Shown: one piece after another, positions 1 to 7,683 of the stretch
How positions within the stretch are numbered: position 1 is the first letter of the stretch
Layout of the letters: each line of letters begins with the position of its first letter
Source of the DNA: Metaruminococcus_A sp900762715
Lineage (GTDB): Bacteria > Bacillota > Clostridia > Oscillospirales > Ruminococcaceae
Reading direction: 5' to 3'
DNA: 40,385 nucleotides
NCBI GenBank assembly: GCA_048204295.1
Contig: DBFBLF010000094.1
Coordinates: forward strand, 1-40,385
The notes under the pieces: model-generated
Seen by the model: only the letters and a program-made list of their open reading frames with translations
Told to the model about the DNA's origin: nothing
Databases searched by the model: none
Position numbers and translations under genes: made by a program

Positions 1-33
1 AAATAATTATTATTACTTTTGTGAGGAATAACT

Positions 34-441
34 ATGACGTTGGAAAAATCATGCGGCGCGCTGGTGTTCCGCCGGTTTCACGGGAATACCGAGTTGCTGC
101 TTATTAAGCATGCAAACGGCGGCCATTGGTCTTTTCCCAAAGGCCATGTGGAGTCCGGCGAGACCGAAGTGGAAACCGCGCTTCGGGAAATTAAAGAAGA
201 AACGGGGATTGACGTGATTATCGACCCAAGTTTCCGGGAGGTCATCTCCTATTCCCCCAAAAAGGATACCCAAAAGGATGTCATCTATTTTATTGCTAGG
301 GCGCAGAATTATGACTATACGCCCCAGGAAGAAGAGATTGCGCAGATCAAATGGGTGGAAATTAACCGGGCACACACGATCCTGACCTACGATAACGACA
401 AACAGCTGGTCAACAAAGCAAAACAGGTAATTCGCGGTTGA
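34..441 (+). CDS. NUDIX hydrolase
   Basis: A 135-residue protein of the NUDIX superfamily, which cleaves nucleoside diphosphates linked to another moiety. The Nudix box is complete at residues 37-59: G37, E43, R51-E52, E55-E56 and G58 sit at the spacing of the GX5EX7REUXEEXGU consensus, so a divalent-metal catalytic site is expected. The N-terminal pattern (SCGALVFRR, then HWSFPKGHVE) is that of the small diadenosine-tetraphosphate (Ap4A) hydrolase-like subgroup; that substrate is inferred from resemblance only. The start is supported by GAGGAA about eight bases upstream. It is followed directly by an intrinsic terminator, so it ends a transcription unit; the upstream neighbour is outside the window. 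Cytosolic, no signal peptide. House-cleaning of modified or signalling nucleotides is likely, and the exact substrate is unknown. Confidence 0.9.
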   Translation: MTLEKSCGALVFRRFHGNTELLLIKHANGGHWSFPKGHVESGETEVETALREIKEETGIDVIIDPSFREVISYSPKKDTQKDVIYFIARAQNYDYTPQEEEIAQIKWVEINRAHTILTYDNDKQLVNKAKQVIRG

Positions 442-449
442 AAATCGTG

Positions 450-480
450 CAGGCCGTTATGAAACGGCCTGTATTTTTTT
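450..480 (+). terminator. Intrinsic terminator after the NUDIX gene
   Basis: A perfect 9-bp stem (CAGGCCGTT at 450-458 with AACGGCCTG at 463-471) closes a 4-base loop and is followed by TATTTTTTT. It lies ten bases past the stop codon of the NUDIX gene. Confidence 0.9.
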
Positions 481-496
481 GCGGGTTTTGTCCATA

Positions 497-513
497 CTTT
501 CATTATATGAAAG
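497..513. repeat. Short perfect palindrome upstream of the LCP-like gene
   Basis: CTTTCAT (497-503) and ATGAAAG (507-513) form a 7-bp inverted repeat around TAT. It lies between the preceding terminator and the ribosome site of the LCP-like gene, where a promoter and operator for that gene must be. It could be a protein-binding site or a hairpin at the 5' end of the mRNA. No clear promoter with good -35 and -10 boxes was found beside it. Confidence 0.4.
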
Positions 514-528
514 GGCGGGAAGAAACCT

Positions 529-1440
529 ATGTCTCAACCAAAACATATCGGGATAAAAGCTTTTATTGTGACGTTTCTTTTTTCAATGGCGGTTCTTGGG
601 CTCATCAGTTCGGGAATTGCGGCTCTCACCGGCCTTTTTACCCCAGTAGATTCCTCCCAGCAATCGGTTGCGGGGGAGCCTGAATACCAGCCTGTGAGCG
701 AGGATAACCTCACCCTTCTCTTAATGTGCGGCGAGGATGATGTTAAGTCCCCCGACCGCTTCACCCTTCTGCGCTTTTGTCCGGAGGAGCGGGTAATTCG
801 TTTTGTTCCGCTTCCACCGGAGCTTGAGGCCACGGTAAACATTAAAACGGGAACGCTTTCTCAGCTCTATGAGTACGGCGGCGTCGATATGGTTTGTGCC
901 GGGGTTCAGAACGCCTTCTTCATTCAGGTGGACCGTTACATTAAGTGTAATGAAAAGGCGCTTGCTGATCTGATAGACCAGGTCGGCGGAATTGAATACC
1001 GGGTGGAACAAACGGTGGAATATAAGGATGAAACTGGGGAATCCGTCCGGCTAGTAGAGGGGCTGCAGCTTTTGGGGGGGAATAAAGTGATTGATTATTG
1101 GCACAGCCCGTTGATGGTTGAACTGTCTGAAGAAGCGCGGCTGAAGAAACAGGCGGCGTTTTTGGAAGCTGGGCTGGAACAGCGCTTTTCTGAGGGAATC
1201 CTCTCACGGACCGACGATCTTTTCGACCAGTTGAGCAACTCCATGCAGACCAATTTGACAAATTACGATTATACGGTGCGGAAAGAAGCAATCCGCTTTT
1301 TGGCGCGGATCAAAGAGGAAAAAGTAACTTGTCAGCAGCTGGCCGGAAGCTACCGTGAAGAAAAAAAGACCAAAATTTTTACCCCGTCTTCTGAGGGGAA
1401 AGCAATGGTTCAGGGGTGGTTTGAGGCGCTGGAGGAATAG
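529..1440 (+). CDS. Degenerate LytR-CpsA-Psr (LCP)-like membrane protein
   Basis: A 303-residue protein with one N-terminal membrane segment (about residues 10-35) and an extracytoplasmic domain whose order of motifs follows the LCP family. These enzymes normally attach teichoic acids or capsule polymers to peptidoglycan. LCP-like pieces are the strand pair around residues 61-97, LYEYGG (113-118), DLIDQVGGIEYRV (147-159) and GLQLLGGNKVIDY (178-190). The family's catalytic PRD segment is PPE here (96-98), and the usual YxRxR stretch is replaced by YWHSP (190-194), so arginines that bind the lipid diphosphate are missing. The ribosome site is GGGAAGAA ahead of ATG. It is monocistronic between two terminators. 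It may be a non-catalytic binding or regulatory homologue. The family call is moderately secure; loss of activity is inferred. Confidence 0.65.
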   Translation: MSQPKHIGIKAFIVTFLFSMAVLGLISSGIAALTGLFTPVDSSQQSVAGEPEYQPVSEDNLTLLLMCGEDDVKSPDRFTLLRFCPEERVIRFVPLPPELEATVNIKTGTLSQLYEYGGVDMVCAGVQNAFFIQVDRYIKCNEKALADLIDQVGGIEYRVEQTVEYKDETGESVRLVEGLQLLGGNKVIDYWHSPLMVELSEEARLKKQAAFLEAGLEQRFSEGILSRTDDLFDQLSNSMQTNLTNYDYTVRKEAIRFLARIKEEKVTCQQLAGSYREEKKTKIFTPSSEGKAMVQGWFEALEE

Positions 1441-1447
1441 GCAAAAT

Positions 1448-1485
1448 AAAAACGCTCCGGTAGATTCCGGAGCGTTTTTATTATT
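1448..1485. terminator. Bidirectional terminator between the LCP-like gene and thrS
   Basis: AACGCTCCGG (1451-1460) pairs perfectly with CCGGAGCGTT (1467-1476). T-rich tracts flank both sides: TTTTTATTATTTTTTT on the plus strand and TTTTATTTTG when read on the minus strand. It therefore ends both convergent transcripts. Confidence 0.9.
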
Positions 1486-1488
1486 TTT

Positions 1489-3384
1489 TTAAAGGGATTC
1501 GTGGTATTTCTTGAGAAACGCATCAAGACTCATGGAGCCGAGGTCACCCTCACTGCGGTCGCGGATAGAAACTGTTTTGCTTTCGGCCTCTTTATCACCC
1601 ACGATGACCATATAGGGCACCTTCTCAAGCTGCGCTTCGCGGATTTTGTAACCAACCTTTTCATTGCGTTCGTCGGTTTCAATCCGCATACCGGCTTTTT
1701 CGAGTTCTGCCGCAATCTGTTTTGCGTATTCCAGATGTTTTTCGCTAATCGGGATAACCTTGGCCTGAACCGGGGAGAGCCAGAGCGGGAAAGCCCCGGC
1801 GAAATGCTCAGTCAGAATTCCGATGAACCGTTCGATGCTGCCGAACACTACCCTGTGGATCATAATCGGGCGGTGGCGTTCGCCGTCCGCTCCGGTGTAT
1901 TCCAGTTCAAAGCGTTCCGGAAGCTGGAAGTCGAGCTGGATGGTGCCGCATTGCCAGGTGCGCCCGATGCAGTCGGTCAGATGGAAGTCGAGCTTCGGCC
2001 CGTAAAACGCACCGTCGCCCTCGTTGACCTCATAGTTGTAGCCGAGTTCAGTAATCGCGTCACGGAGAGCCTCGGTCGCAAGCTCCCACTGCGCATCGTC
2101 GCCCATGTGGTCCTCCGGCATGGTAGAAAGCTCAATGTGGTACTGGAATCCGAAAGTCTGGTAAACTTTGTCAATCAACCGGACAACACCCTTGATCTCA
2201 TCCTTGATCTGATCGGGCGTCATGAAGATATGCGCGTCATCCTGCGTAAAGCAGCGCACACGCATCAAACCGTGAAGCGCGCCGGAAAGCTCGTGGCGGT
2301 GGACAACGCCGAGCTCGCCCATTCGCAGCGGCAGGTCGCGGTAGGAACGCATCTTGGTTTTATAAACAAGAATGCCGCCCGGGCAGTTCATCGGCTTGAT
2401 GGCGAAATCCTGGTTGTCGATGACAGTGGTGTACATGTTCTTTTCATAATGGCCCCAATGGCCGCTCTGTTCCCAAAGAGTGCGGGAAAGAATCATAGGG
2501 GTGCTGATCTCCTGGTAGCCGGCCTCCTTGTGGATCCTGCGCCAGTAGTCGATCAGCAGGTTTTTGAGGACCATTCCTTTCGGCAGGAAGAAGGGGAAGC
2601 CAGGGCCTTCGTCCATAATGGTGAAAAGCTCCAGTTCCTTACCTAATCTGCGGTGGTCACGCTTTTTAGCCTCCTCCAGCATGGCGAGGTGGGCGTCCAG
2701 CTCGCTCGCTTTCGGGAACGAGATACCGTAAAGACGCTGAAGCATCTTGTTGTTCGCATCCGCGCGCCAGTAAGCGCCGGTTACATTGGTAATTTTAACC
2801 GCTTTGACCCGCCCGGTGGAAAGAAGATGGGGGCCGGCGCAGAGGTCGGTGAAATCGCCCTGCTCATAAAGCGAAATATCCTCGCCTTTTCCGGCGTGTT
2901 CCTCAATCAGCTCAAGCTTATAGTCCTGCCCGCGTTCCTTCATGAATTCATATGCCTCGGCGGCAGGGATTACCCGCCGGGTAAGCGGGATATCCGCCTT
3001 AATAATTTTTTTCATCTCGGCTTCAATCGCCGAAAAATCCTCCGGAGTCAGGCTGCGTGGGAGATCCATATCGTAGTAAAACCCGCTGTCGATAGCCGGG
3101 CCGATTCCGAACTTGGCGTCTGGGAAAAGGTGCTGAACCGCCTGCGCCAGGATATGCGCGGTGGTGTGCCAGTAAGCGTGCTTTCCCTCCGGGCTGTCAA
3201 AAGTGCAGATTTCGAGCTCGCAGTCCCCGTTCAAGGGGGTGCGCAGGTCGGCTGCCTCCCCGTTGATTTTAGCGGCGCAGGCAGCCCTGTAGAGCCCCAT
3301 GCTGATGTCTTTTGCGGCGTCAGCTGCCGAAATACCGGCTTCAAATTCCTTGACAGTGCCGTCTTTTAGTGTGACCTTGATCAT
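1489..3384 (-). CDS. thrS: Threonine-tRNA ligase
   Basis: Class II aminoacyl-tRNA synthetase of 631 residues that charges tRNA-Thr in the cytosol. Visible in order are an N-terminal TGS domain (residues 1-60, starting MIKVTLKDGT), the editing/SAD domain with HTTAH and CAGPH, the catalytic core with NCPGG and motif 2 (FTQDDAHIF), motif 3 (FGSIERFIGILTEH), and a C-terminal anticodon-binding domain ending near DAFLKKYHESL. The reading frame stays open upstream to 3738, but that part overlaps the T-box leader. The ATG at 3384, ten bases after AAGGA, gives the normal family length and a normal TGS start. It is transcribed alone from the promoter at 3719-3746 and controlled by the T-box leader; it ends at the shared terminator at 1448-1485. 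The identification is secure. Confidence 0.98.
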   Translation of the reverse strand: MIKVTLKDGTVKEFEAGISAADAAKDISMGLYRAACAAKINGEAADLRTPLNGDCELEICTFDSPEGKHAYWHTTAHILAQAVQHLFPDAKFGIGPAIDSGFYYDMDLPRSLTPEDFSAIEAEMKKIIKADIPLTRRVIPAAEAYEFMKERGQDYKLELIEEHAGKGEDISLYEQGDFTDLCAGPHLLSTGRVKAVKITNVTGAYWRADANNKMLQRLYGISFPKASELDAHLAMLEEAKKRDHRRLGKELELFTIMDEGPGFPFFLPKGMVLKNLLIDYWRRIHKEAGYQEISTPMILSRTLWEQSGHWGHYEKNMYTTVIDNQDFAIKPMNCPGGILVYKTKMRSYRDLPLRMGELGVVHRHELSGALHGLMRVRCFTQDDAHIFMTPDQIKDEIKGVVRLIDKVYQTFGFQYHIELSTMPEDHMGDDAQWELATEALRDAITELGYNYEVNEGDGAFYGPKLDFHLTDCIGRTWQCGTIQLDFQLPERFELEYTGADGERHRPIMIHRVVFGSIERFIGILTEHFAGAFPLWLSPVQAKVIPISEKHLEYAKQIAAELEKAGMRIETDERNEKVGYKIREAQLEKVPYMVIVGDKEAESKTVSIRDRSEGDLGSMSLDAFLKKYHESL

Positions 3385-3460
3385 GTTTTCACGTTCCTTT
3401 CTTGAAAAAACCGTTGGAAGCGGGCGGTTATTCTGTGTTTTGTAAAGCGCGGAAAATAAA

Positions 3461-3712
3461 ACGCCCCATCCCATGACTTCATGGGATGGGGCGTATAGCT
3501 CCACGGTTCCACCCAAATTGCAGTTTCCTGCCGCTTGCAGTTTTTGATAACGGAGAACGGGGAACTCCGTTGCGGTTATGCCGGCCTTCCGGTTGCCGCA
3601 CGCTCCAAGGTGGTGGCAAAAAAGTCCCGTTCCGGCGCCGCTCACAGCCCAAGGCGGCGTTCTCTGGCGGACGGAAAAACTGCCGTGTCCTTTTCCACGC
3701 TTTTGTTTATCT
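3461..3712 (-). promoter_or_regulatory. T-box leader of thrS
   Basis: This untranslated leader senses uncharged tRNA-Thr and decides between termination and read-through into thrS. The conserved T-box sequence (TTGGGTGGAACCGTGGA on the minus strand) lies at 3500-3519. The terminator is a perfect 14-bp stem (3461-3474 with 3481-3494) followed by TTTTATTTT. Upstream, Stem I can form with GGCAG...TTGCC at its base. Candidate threonine specifier codons are ACT (3625-3623) in the internal loop and ACC (3614-3609) just after it; folding is needed to decide. The T-box and terminator are plain in the sequence; the tRNA identity is supported by the downstream gene. Confidence 0.9.
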
Positions 3713-3718
3713 CTTATT

Positions 3719-3746
3719 ATGATAACACTGTTTTGCAAAAAGTCAA
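3719..3746 (-). promoter_or_regulatory. SigmaA-type promoter of thrS
   Basis: On the minus strand TTGACT (3746-3741) is followed after 16 bases by TATCAT (3724-3719). The predicted transcript starts near 3712, which is where the T-box leader begins. Confidence 0.75.
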
Positions 3747-3765
3747 CAACCCGGTTTCCGGATTT

Positions 3766-3802
3766 GTGAAAATGTACCCTGTATCAGGCAAAGTGAAAAT
3801 GT
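3766..3802. repeat. Two GTGAAAATGT repeats
   Basis: The ten-base word GTGAAAATGT occurs at 3766-3775 and again at 3793-3802, 27 bases apart, just upstream of the thrS promoter. Spaced short repeats like this are found at the ends of IS21-type insertion sequences, so this might be the trace of a lost element. No transposase remnant is visible, and a regulator-binding site is equally possible. Confidence 0.35.
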
Positions 3803-3806
3803 TATG

Positions 3807-3910
3807 ATAACCTCACGCCGTAAGCGCAGGCGCGGCCTGCGACAGCTGAGAGATCATTGCGGCTTCTGGTAGCGGCAGTCAGCCGTTTCTGGCTAAATAA
3901 TCTCACGCCG
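3807..3910. repeat. Direct repeat pair enclosing small hairpins in a gene-free gap
   Basis: ATAACCTCACGCCG (3807-3820) and ATAATCTCACGCCG (3897-3910) match at 13 of 14 bases and bracket about 76 bp. The enclosed DNA contains a 7-bp hairpin CGCAGGC/GCCTGCG (3825-3841) and a weak AGCC/GGCT hairpin (3881-3894). No gene is visible between 3747 and 4088; the rest of the gap up to the next gene holds only an AT-rich stretch with a possible -10 box (TATAAT at 4057-4062) and no good -35. Confidence 0.45.
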
Positions 3911-4088
3911 CTCCTTTGAAAGCAAGGGCGAATTGTAAAAAGGCCAAACCTGTCTTGCGGGACGATACGGTTATTTTAATTAAAGCATTCGTTCTGCGGC
4001 TGGGAACATTTAACACTGGTTTGATAGTATTACACAAGGCGGTTTAATTCATGGTATATAATATAAACAGATGAACGGAGGAACCAAA

Positions 4089-4451
4089 ATGACGGATTAC
4101 GGCTGGTTGGATCACTACCTGTTATCAATGTCCGGGGCTGAAAAGGATTTTAAGGAAGAATGGGGATGGGACCGCTATATGGTACGGGGTAAGCTGTATG
4201 CCGCTTTTGTGCGGGATATGGATCCACCGCTCCTCACCCTGAAGCTGGAGCCCGCAAAGGGCGAATTTTACCGTGGGCAGTATCCGGCCGTCATCCCAGG
4301 GTATTACATGAACAAGGCGCACTGGAATTCCGTCCGGCTGGACGGCACCGTACCGGAGGACCTGCTTTGCGAAATGATAGACGAATCCCACCGTCTGGTT
4401 CTGGCCTCTCTTCCCAAGAAGGTGCAGGCCCAAATTGCGGCAATGGGATAG
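4089..4451 (+). CDS. MmcQ/YjbR family protein
   Basis: A 120-residue cytosolic protein of the MmcQ/YjbR family (DUF419), which folds like a CyaY/frataxin-type or DNA-binding domain but has no settled biochemical role. The hallmark C-terminal block is present: GYYMNKAHWNSVRLDG followed by VPEDLLCEMIDESHRLV. An upstream in-frame ATG at 4071 is less likely to be used because the GGAGG ribosome site (4077-4081) lies between the two ATGs, seven bases from the one at 4089. Possible -10 sequence TATAAT lies at 4057-4062. The gene is followed immediately by a decayed open frame. The family call is firm; the function is unknown. Confidence 0.88.
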   Translation: MTDYGWLDHYLLSMSGAEKDFKEEWGWDRYMVRGKLYAAFVRDMDPPLLTLKLEPAKGEFYRGQYPAVIPGYYMNKAHWNSVRLDGTVPEDLLCEMIDESHRLVLASLPKKVQAQIAAMG

Positions 4452-4775
4452 CCTGTGGTTAAGCCCGGCAAATACGGTCTGTATACGGCGTCTAAGTTCG
4501 TGGTCCCAACTCCTGCTTCACCATAAATTCCGCTTTATCAAATCCCCGGCGGTCGAACAGATTACAGTGAAATTGTCCGGCGGGGAGGCTGCCTTTTCCT
4601 CCCTGTCCGAGAGATTTCGGGAGGAAAAATTGAAATTGTCAGCGCAAAAATTAAGCGGGAGGACGGGGATATTCTTTTTGTCAAGCTTTATGTCAAATAC
4701 CCTGCATCCTACTCCCTTTCGGATGTTCTTGCCCTTGTAGAAGAAGTACCGGAAATACAGTCGGCCGATATTTAA
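4452..4775 (+). pseudogene. Frameshifted remnant resembling an MgtC/SapB C-terminal domain
   Basis: Two reading frames together give a domain-like sequence. One frame carries VEQITVKLSGGEAAFSSLSE at about 4552-4611 and reads on to 4629. The next frame carries KIEIVSAKIKREDGDILFVK and ends SADI before a TAA at 4773-4775. They join if one A is restored in the A5 run at 4625-4629. The joined strand/helix pattern resembles the ACT-like C-terminal domain of MgtC/SapB membrane proteins. The membrane part is absent, and further stops lie upstream (for example at 4524), so the gene looks decayed rather than merely misread. The single-base gap could partly be a sequencing error. The family assignment is by pattern only. 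Confidence 0.5.
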
Positions 4776-4816
4776 AACAACCCCGCCGTCCTTTAACAGG
4801 ACGGCGGGGTTGTTTT
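4774..4816. terminator. Strong bidirectional terminator
   Basis: A perfect 19-bp inverted repeat (4774-4792 with 4798-4816) with a GC-rich core and A/T ends on both sides. It separates the rightward remnant from the leftward glpK-DUF1015 unit and can serve both strands. Confidence 0.93.
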
Positions 4817-4828
4817 CGCAAGTTCAGC

Positions 4829-6103
4829 CTATTTTATTTTCCGCGCTTCCAAATAATAACGTTTATCCCACGCATGCCCCATAGAGAAGGTTTTGCGGGG
4901 CAGCGAACCGTCAAGAACAACGGTTGGGTAAAGCTCGCTTTTTAGCATGTCCGGCAGAAGAAAACCAATAGAGCGCGGAGCGTTTGCAAGGCGCTCTGTA
5001 ACTTCGGCGCCGTGGATGTAGTCCACTCTGCCGCCGAATTCAGCAAGATAATCGTCAAGAAAGTTTTGGAGGGTTCCGACCGCCAAATTCGCTTTCGGAT
5101 GCGGTACCGTCAGTTCCTCCCGTTTTCCCTGATAAAGGCAGGTAAAGGTGTGGCCTTCGCCTTTGCCGGAAACCGCGCTGAGCTTTTTTTTGAGCTCGGT
5201 AAGGAGATGCTCCGGATCGACATCGAAAACCACCCGGTGGATCGCCTCAAATTCCAGCGAGGGGTCGTGAAGGTTGACAAGCTCAACCAGCGCGTACCGC
5301 GCAGGGGAGGAGAGGGCGGCTTCTCCATCTTTTTCTTTCAGGGCCTCGTAACAGGCTTTTGCAGTTGCGAGGGAATGGTTGCCGTCTCCGACCGCGAAGA
5401 CAAGATTTTCGCCGGCGGGCTTGGAGAAACGGCGGGTAAAGCCGGCGGGGTCGGCCAGTGCTTTGAAGGCGTTCAAAACAGCAGGGTAATCGCCGGGGTC
5501 GACCAGATACCCTTCCACTTTGCCGCCGTTTTGCATCAGCTCGGTTTCGTAGATTTTTTGGTAGCGGCTCCGTTTATCGGACAGCGGTTCGATGACGGAT
5601 TTCTCCTTATCATCAATCAGCAGCATAATGTGCGGCAGTTCGAGCGGCGCGTCTTTGCGTACCTTGACGCGGGGGGGAATCCGTTCCAGTACGGTTCCTT
5701 CGGTCGCCCGCACCGGGGAGGTGGAACCTTTGTTGTAATCGTACAATTCCAGGTCGACCGCGCCCATCAGGCCGGTGCGTATTTTTCCGTCCGCCTGGGT
5801 GCGGCGGGTGAGGATCAGTGCCTGCGGGTACTCTGTAAAGACCCCTTCATTCAAATAACGGTGCATGGCGTTCTGAATGGAAGCGATTCGCCCCTCAAAT
5901 CCCGGCTGTCCCAAGTATATTTCCGGGAAAACCTGGCGGAGAGTACTGGGCGCATCCCCCACGATGGCTTCGGTTTCTTTCCAGTATTCCGGCTCAGAGG
6001 TATACTGGTCGCAGGCAACGACGCACCATTTCTTAAGGTCAACGGCTTGGCCCGGTATGAGGATATCGGCGGGCCCAAACCCGATTGTTTCGAATTCTTT
6101 CAT
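4829..6103 (-). CDS. DUF1015 family protein
   Basis: A 424-residue protein of the DUF1015 family, widespread in anaerobes and of unknown biochemistry. Family-like blocks include the N-terminal FGPADILIPG and VVACDQYTSEPEYW, the central FAVGDGNHSLATAKACYE (the conserved GDGNHS motif) and the C-terminal SIGFLLPDM. There is no signal peptide or membrane segment. The frame is open from 6136, but ATG at 6103 has AAGGA eight bases upstream and begins MKEFETIGF, so it is chosen. It starts 33 bases after the glpK stop with no terminator between, so the two are probably co-transcribed; it ends at the 4774-4816 terminator. Pairing with glpK may hint at a role near glycerol or phosphosugar metabolism, but this is only context. 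Confidence 0.9.
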   Translation of the reverse strand: MKEFETIGFGPADILIPGQAVDLKKWCVVACDQYTSEPEYWKETEAIVGDAPSTLRQVFPEIYLGQPGFEGRIASIQNAMHRYLNEGVFTEYPQALILTRRTQADGKIRTGLMGAVDLELYDYNKGSTSPVRATEGTVLERIPPRVKVRKDAPLELPHIMLLIDDKEKSVIEPLSDKRSRYQKIYETELMQNGGKVEGYLVDPGDYPAVLNAFKALADPAGFTRRFSKPAGENLVFAVGDGNHSLATAKACYEALKEKDGEAALSSPARYALVELVNLHDPSLEFEAIHRVVFDVDPEHLLTELKKKLSAVSGKGEGHTFTCLYQGKREELTVPHPKANLAVGTLQNFLDDYLAEFGGRVDYIHGAEVTERLANAPRSIGFLLPDMLKSELYPTVVLDGSLPRKTFSMGHAWDKRYYLEARKIK

Positions 6104-6136
6104 GTGACACATCCTTACTGTAATTGGTGGAAACAC

Positions 6137-7621
6137 CTATTCCGCCCAGCCTTTGCTCCGGCTCACGGCTTTCTGCCAGCCGGCCCAGTTCCGGGCGCGC
6201 GTTTCCTCTTCCATATTCGGCAGGAACATTTTATCCAGCGTCCACTGGCGTTTGATTTCTTCGGTATCTTTCCAGACCCCTGCCGCAAGCCCTGCCAGGT
6301 AGGCGGCACCAAGGGCGGTCGTTTCCCGGATCATCGGCCGCCGGACAGAGAGGCCCAGCAGGTCGGCCTGGAACTGCATCAGGAAATTGTTGGCGCTCGC
6401 ACCCCCGTCGACCCGCAGTTCTCCCACGGGGATACCGGTATCGGCAACAATGGCGTCCAGCACTTCTTTGCTTTGATAAGCGATTGACTCAAGCGCCGCG
6501 CGGATGATGTGGTTGCGCCCCGTTCCGCGTGTCAGTCCAAAGATGGCTCCCCGGGCGTACATATCCCAATGGGGCGCCCCAAGCCCTGTAAAGGCGGGGA
6601 CAATGTAAACACCGCCGTTGTCGCCGACCTTCCGGGCAAAGTATTCGCTGTCGGCCGATTCGGAGATGAACCGCAGTTCATCCCGCAGCCACTGGATGAC
6701 CGCACCGCCTACAAAGATGCTCCCCTCAACGGCGTACTGCACTTTGCCAGGCAAGCCGATTGCAATGGTGGTCAGCATCCCGTTTTTGGAGCGGCAGAGT
6801 TCCTCACCGGTGTTCATGAGCAGGAAACAGCCGGTGCCATAGGTGTTTTTTGCGTCCCCCGGTTCAAAGCAGGTCTGCCCAAACAGGGCGGCGTGCTGGT
6901 CCCCGGCAATCCCCGCAATTGGGATTTCACAGCCGAAAAGGTTAACGGTGCCGTACACCTCGCTGCTGCTGCGCACTTCCGGAAGGATACAGCGTGGAAT
7001 CCCAAGGATTTCAAGCATTTTTTCATCCCAGGAAAGGGTTTTGATGTTGAAAAGCATGGTGCGCGAGGCGTTGGTATAATCGGTAATATGTACCTTTCCC
7101 CCAGTCATTTTCCAGACGAGCCAGCTGTCTACCGTACCAAAAAGCAGCTCCCCGTTCTCCGCCCGTTTCCGGGCGCCTGGAACATTGTCCAACAGCCATT
7201 TGATTTTGGTGCCTGAAAAATAGGCGTCCGCCAGCAGACCGGTAGCTTCTTTGATATAAGGCTCATGTCCGTCCGCTTTGAGCTGCTCGCAAATTTCCGC
7301 CGTGCGCCGGCACTGCCAGACAATGGCGTTGTGAATCGGCCGGCCTGTTTGTTTATCCCAGATAACGGCGGTTTCCCGCTGGTTTGTGATTCCGATTGCC
7401 GCGACCTCTTCGATTGGGATTCCCGCCTGGAGCAGGACTTCGGTCATGACAGCGGCCTGTGAAGAATAAATCTCCATAGGATCGTGCTCCACCCAGCCGG
7501 GCTGCGGGTAAAACTGAGTCAGTTCTTTCTGCGCAATCTGGACAATATTCTGTTCGTTGTCAAATAGAATGGCGCGGGAACTGGTCGTTCCCTGATCCAG
7601 CGCAATGATATATTTTTTCAC
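6137..7621 (-). CDS. glpK: Glycerol kinase
   Basis: A 494-residue FGGY-family kinase that converts glycerol and ATP to glycerol 3-phosphate. The N-terminal phosphate loop ALDQGTTSSRAILFD, the substrate region with W103-Q-C-R-R, the catalytic GDQ (D241) and the second signature GGAVIQWLRDEL are all present. The start is GTG at 7621, seven bases after GGGGG. In many Firmicute enzymes a histidine in a YHFYG-like loop is phosphorylated by the PTS; here the matching segment reads EVYGTVNLFGCEIP (221-234) with no histidine, closer to the unphosphorylated enterobacterial type. No glycerol facilitator or glpD is adjacent. It is transcribed from the promoter at 7684-7712 with the DUF1015 gene downstream. 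The identification is secure; the altered regulation is inferred. Confidence 0.97.
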   Translation of the reverse strand: MKKYIIALDQGTTSSRAILFDNEQNIVQIAQKELTQFYPQPGWVEHDPMEIYSSQAAVMTEVLLQAGIPIEEVAAIGITNQRETAVIWDKQTGRPIHNAIVWQCRRTAEICEQLKADGHEPYIKEATGLLADAYFSGTKIKWLLDNVPGARKRAENGELLFGTVDSWLVWKMTGGKVHITDYTNASRTMLFNIKTLSWDEKMLEILGIPRCILPEVRSSSEVYGTVNLFGCEIPIAGIAGDQHAALFGQTCFEPGDAKNTYGTGCFLLMNTGEELCRSKNGMLTTIAIGLPGKVQYAVEGSIFVGGAVIQWLRDELRFISESADSEYFARKVGDNGGVYIVPAFTGLGAPHWDMYARGAIFGLTRGTGRNHIIRAALESIAYQSKEVLDAIVADTGIPVGELRVDGGASANNFLMQFQADLLGLSVRRPMIRETTALGAAYLAGLAAGVWKDTEEIKRQWTLDKMFLPNMEEETRARNWAGWQKAVSRSKGWAE

Positions 7622-7683
7622 GGCGAGGCCCCCTTTAATCCGCTTAAAAGAGCGGCGGATTGGTTGATTTTGCCCTTTCTTTT

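Noticed and set aside
1501..2646. A 381-codon plus-strand frame opposite thrS, and another at 2653-3369.
   Set aside because: Both lie wholly inside thrS, show no known domain and reflect codon bias of the real gene.
3385..3738. A 118-residue N-terminal extension of ThrS.
   Set aside because: The stretch contains the T-box, its terminator and the predicted transcript start, and the family begins at the TGS domain after the ATG at 3384.
4435..4740. A 101-codon intact-looking frame after the YjbR gene.
   Set aside because: Only its middle resembles a protein domain; the match continues in another frame after an A run, so it is treated as a remnant.
5012..6487. A 491-codon open frame on the plus strand opposite the DUF1015 and glpK genes.
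   Set aside because: It is antisense to two well-recognised genes, shows no family motif, and has no ribosome site. GC-rich third codon positions leave the opposite strand open.
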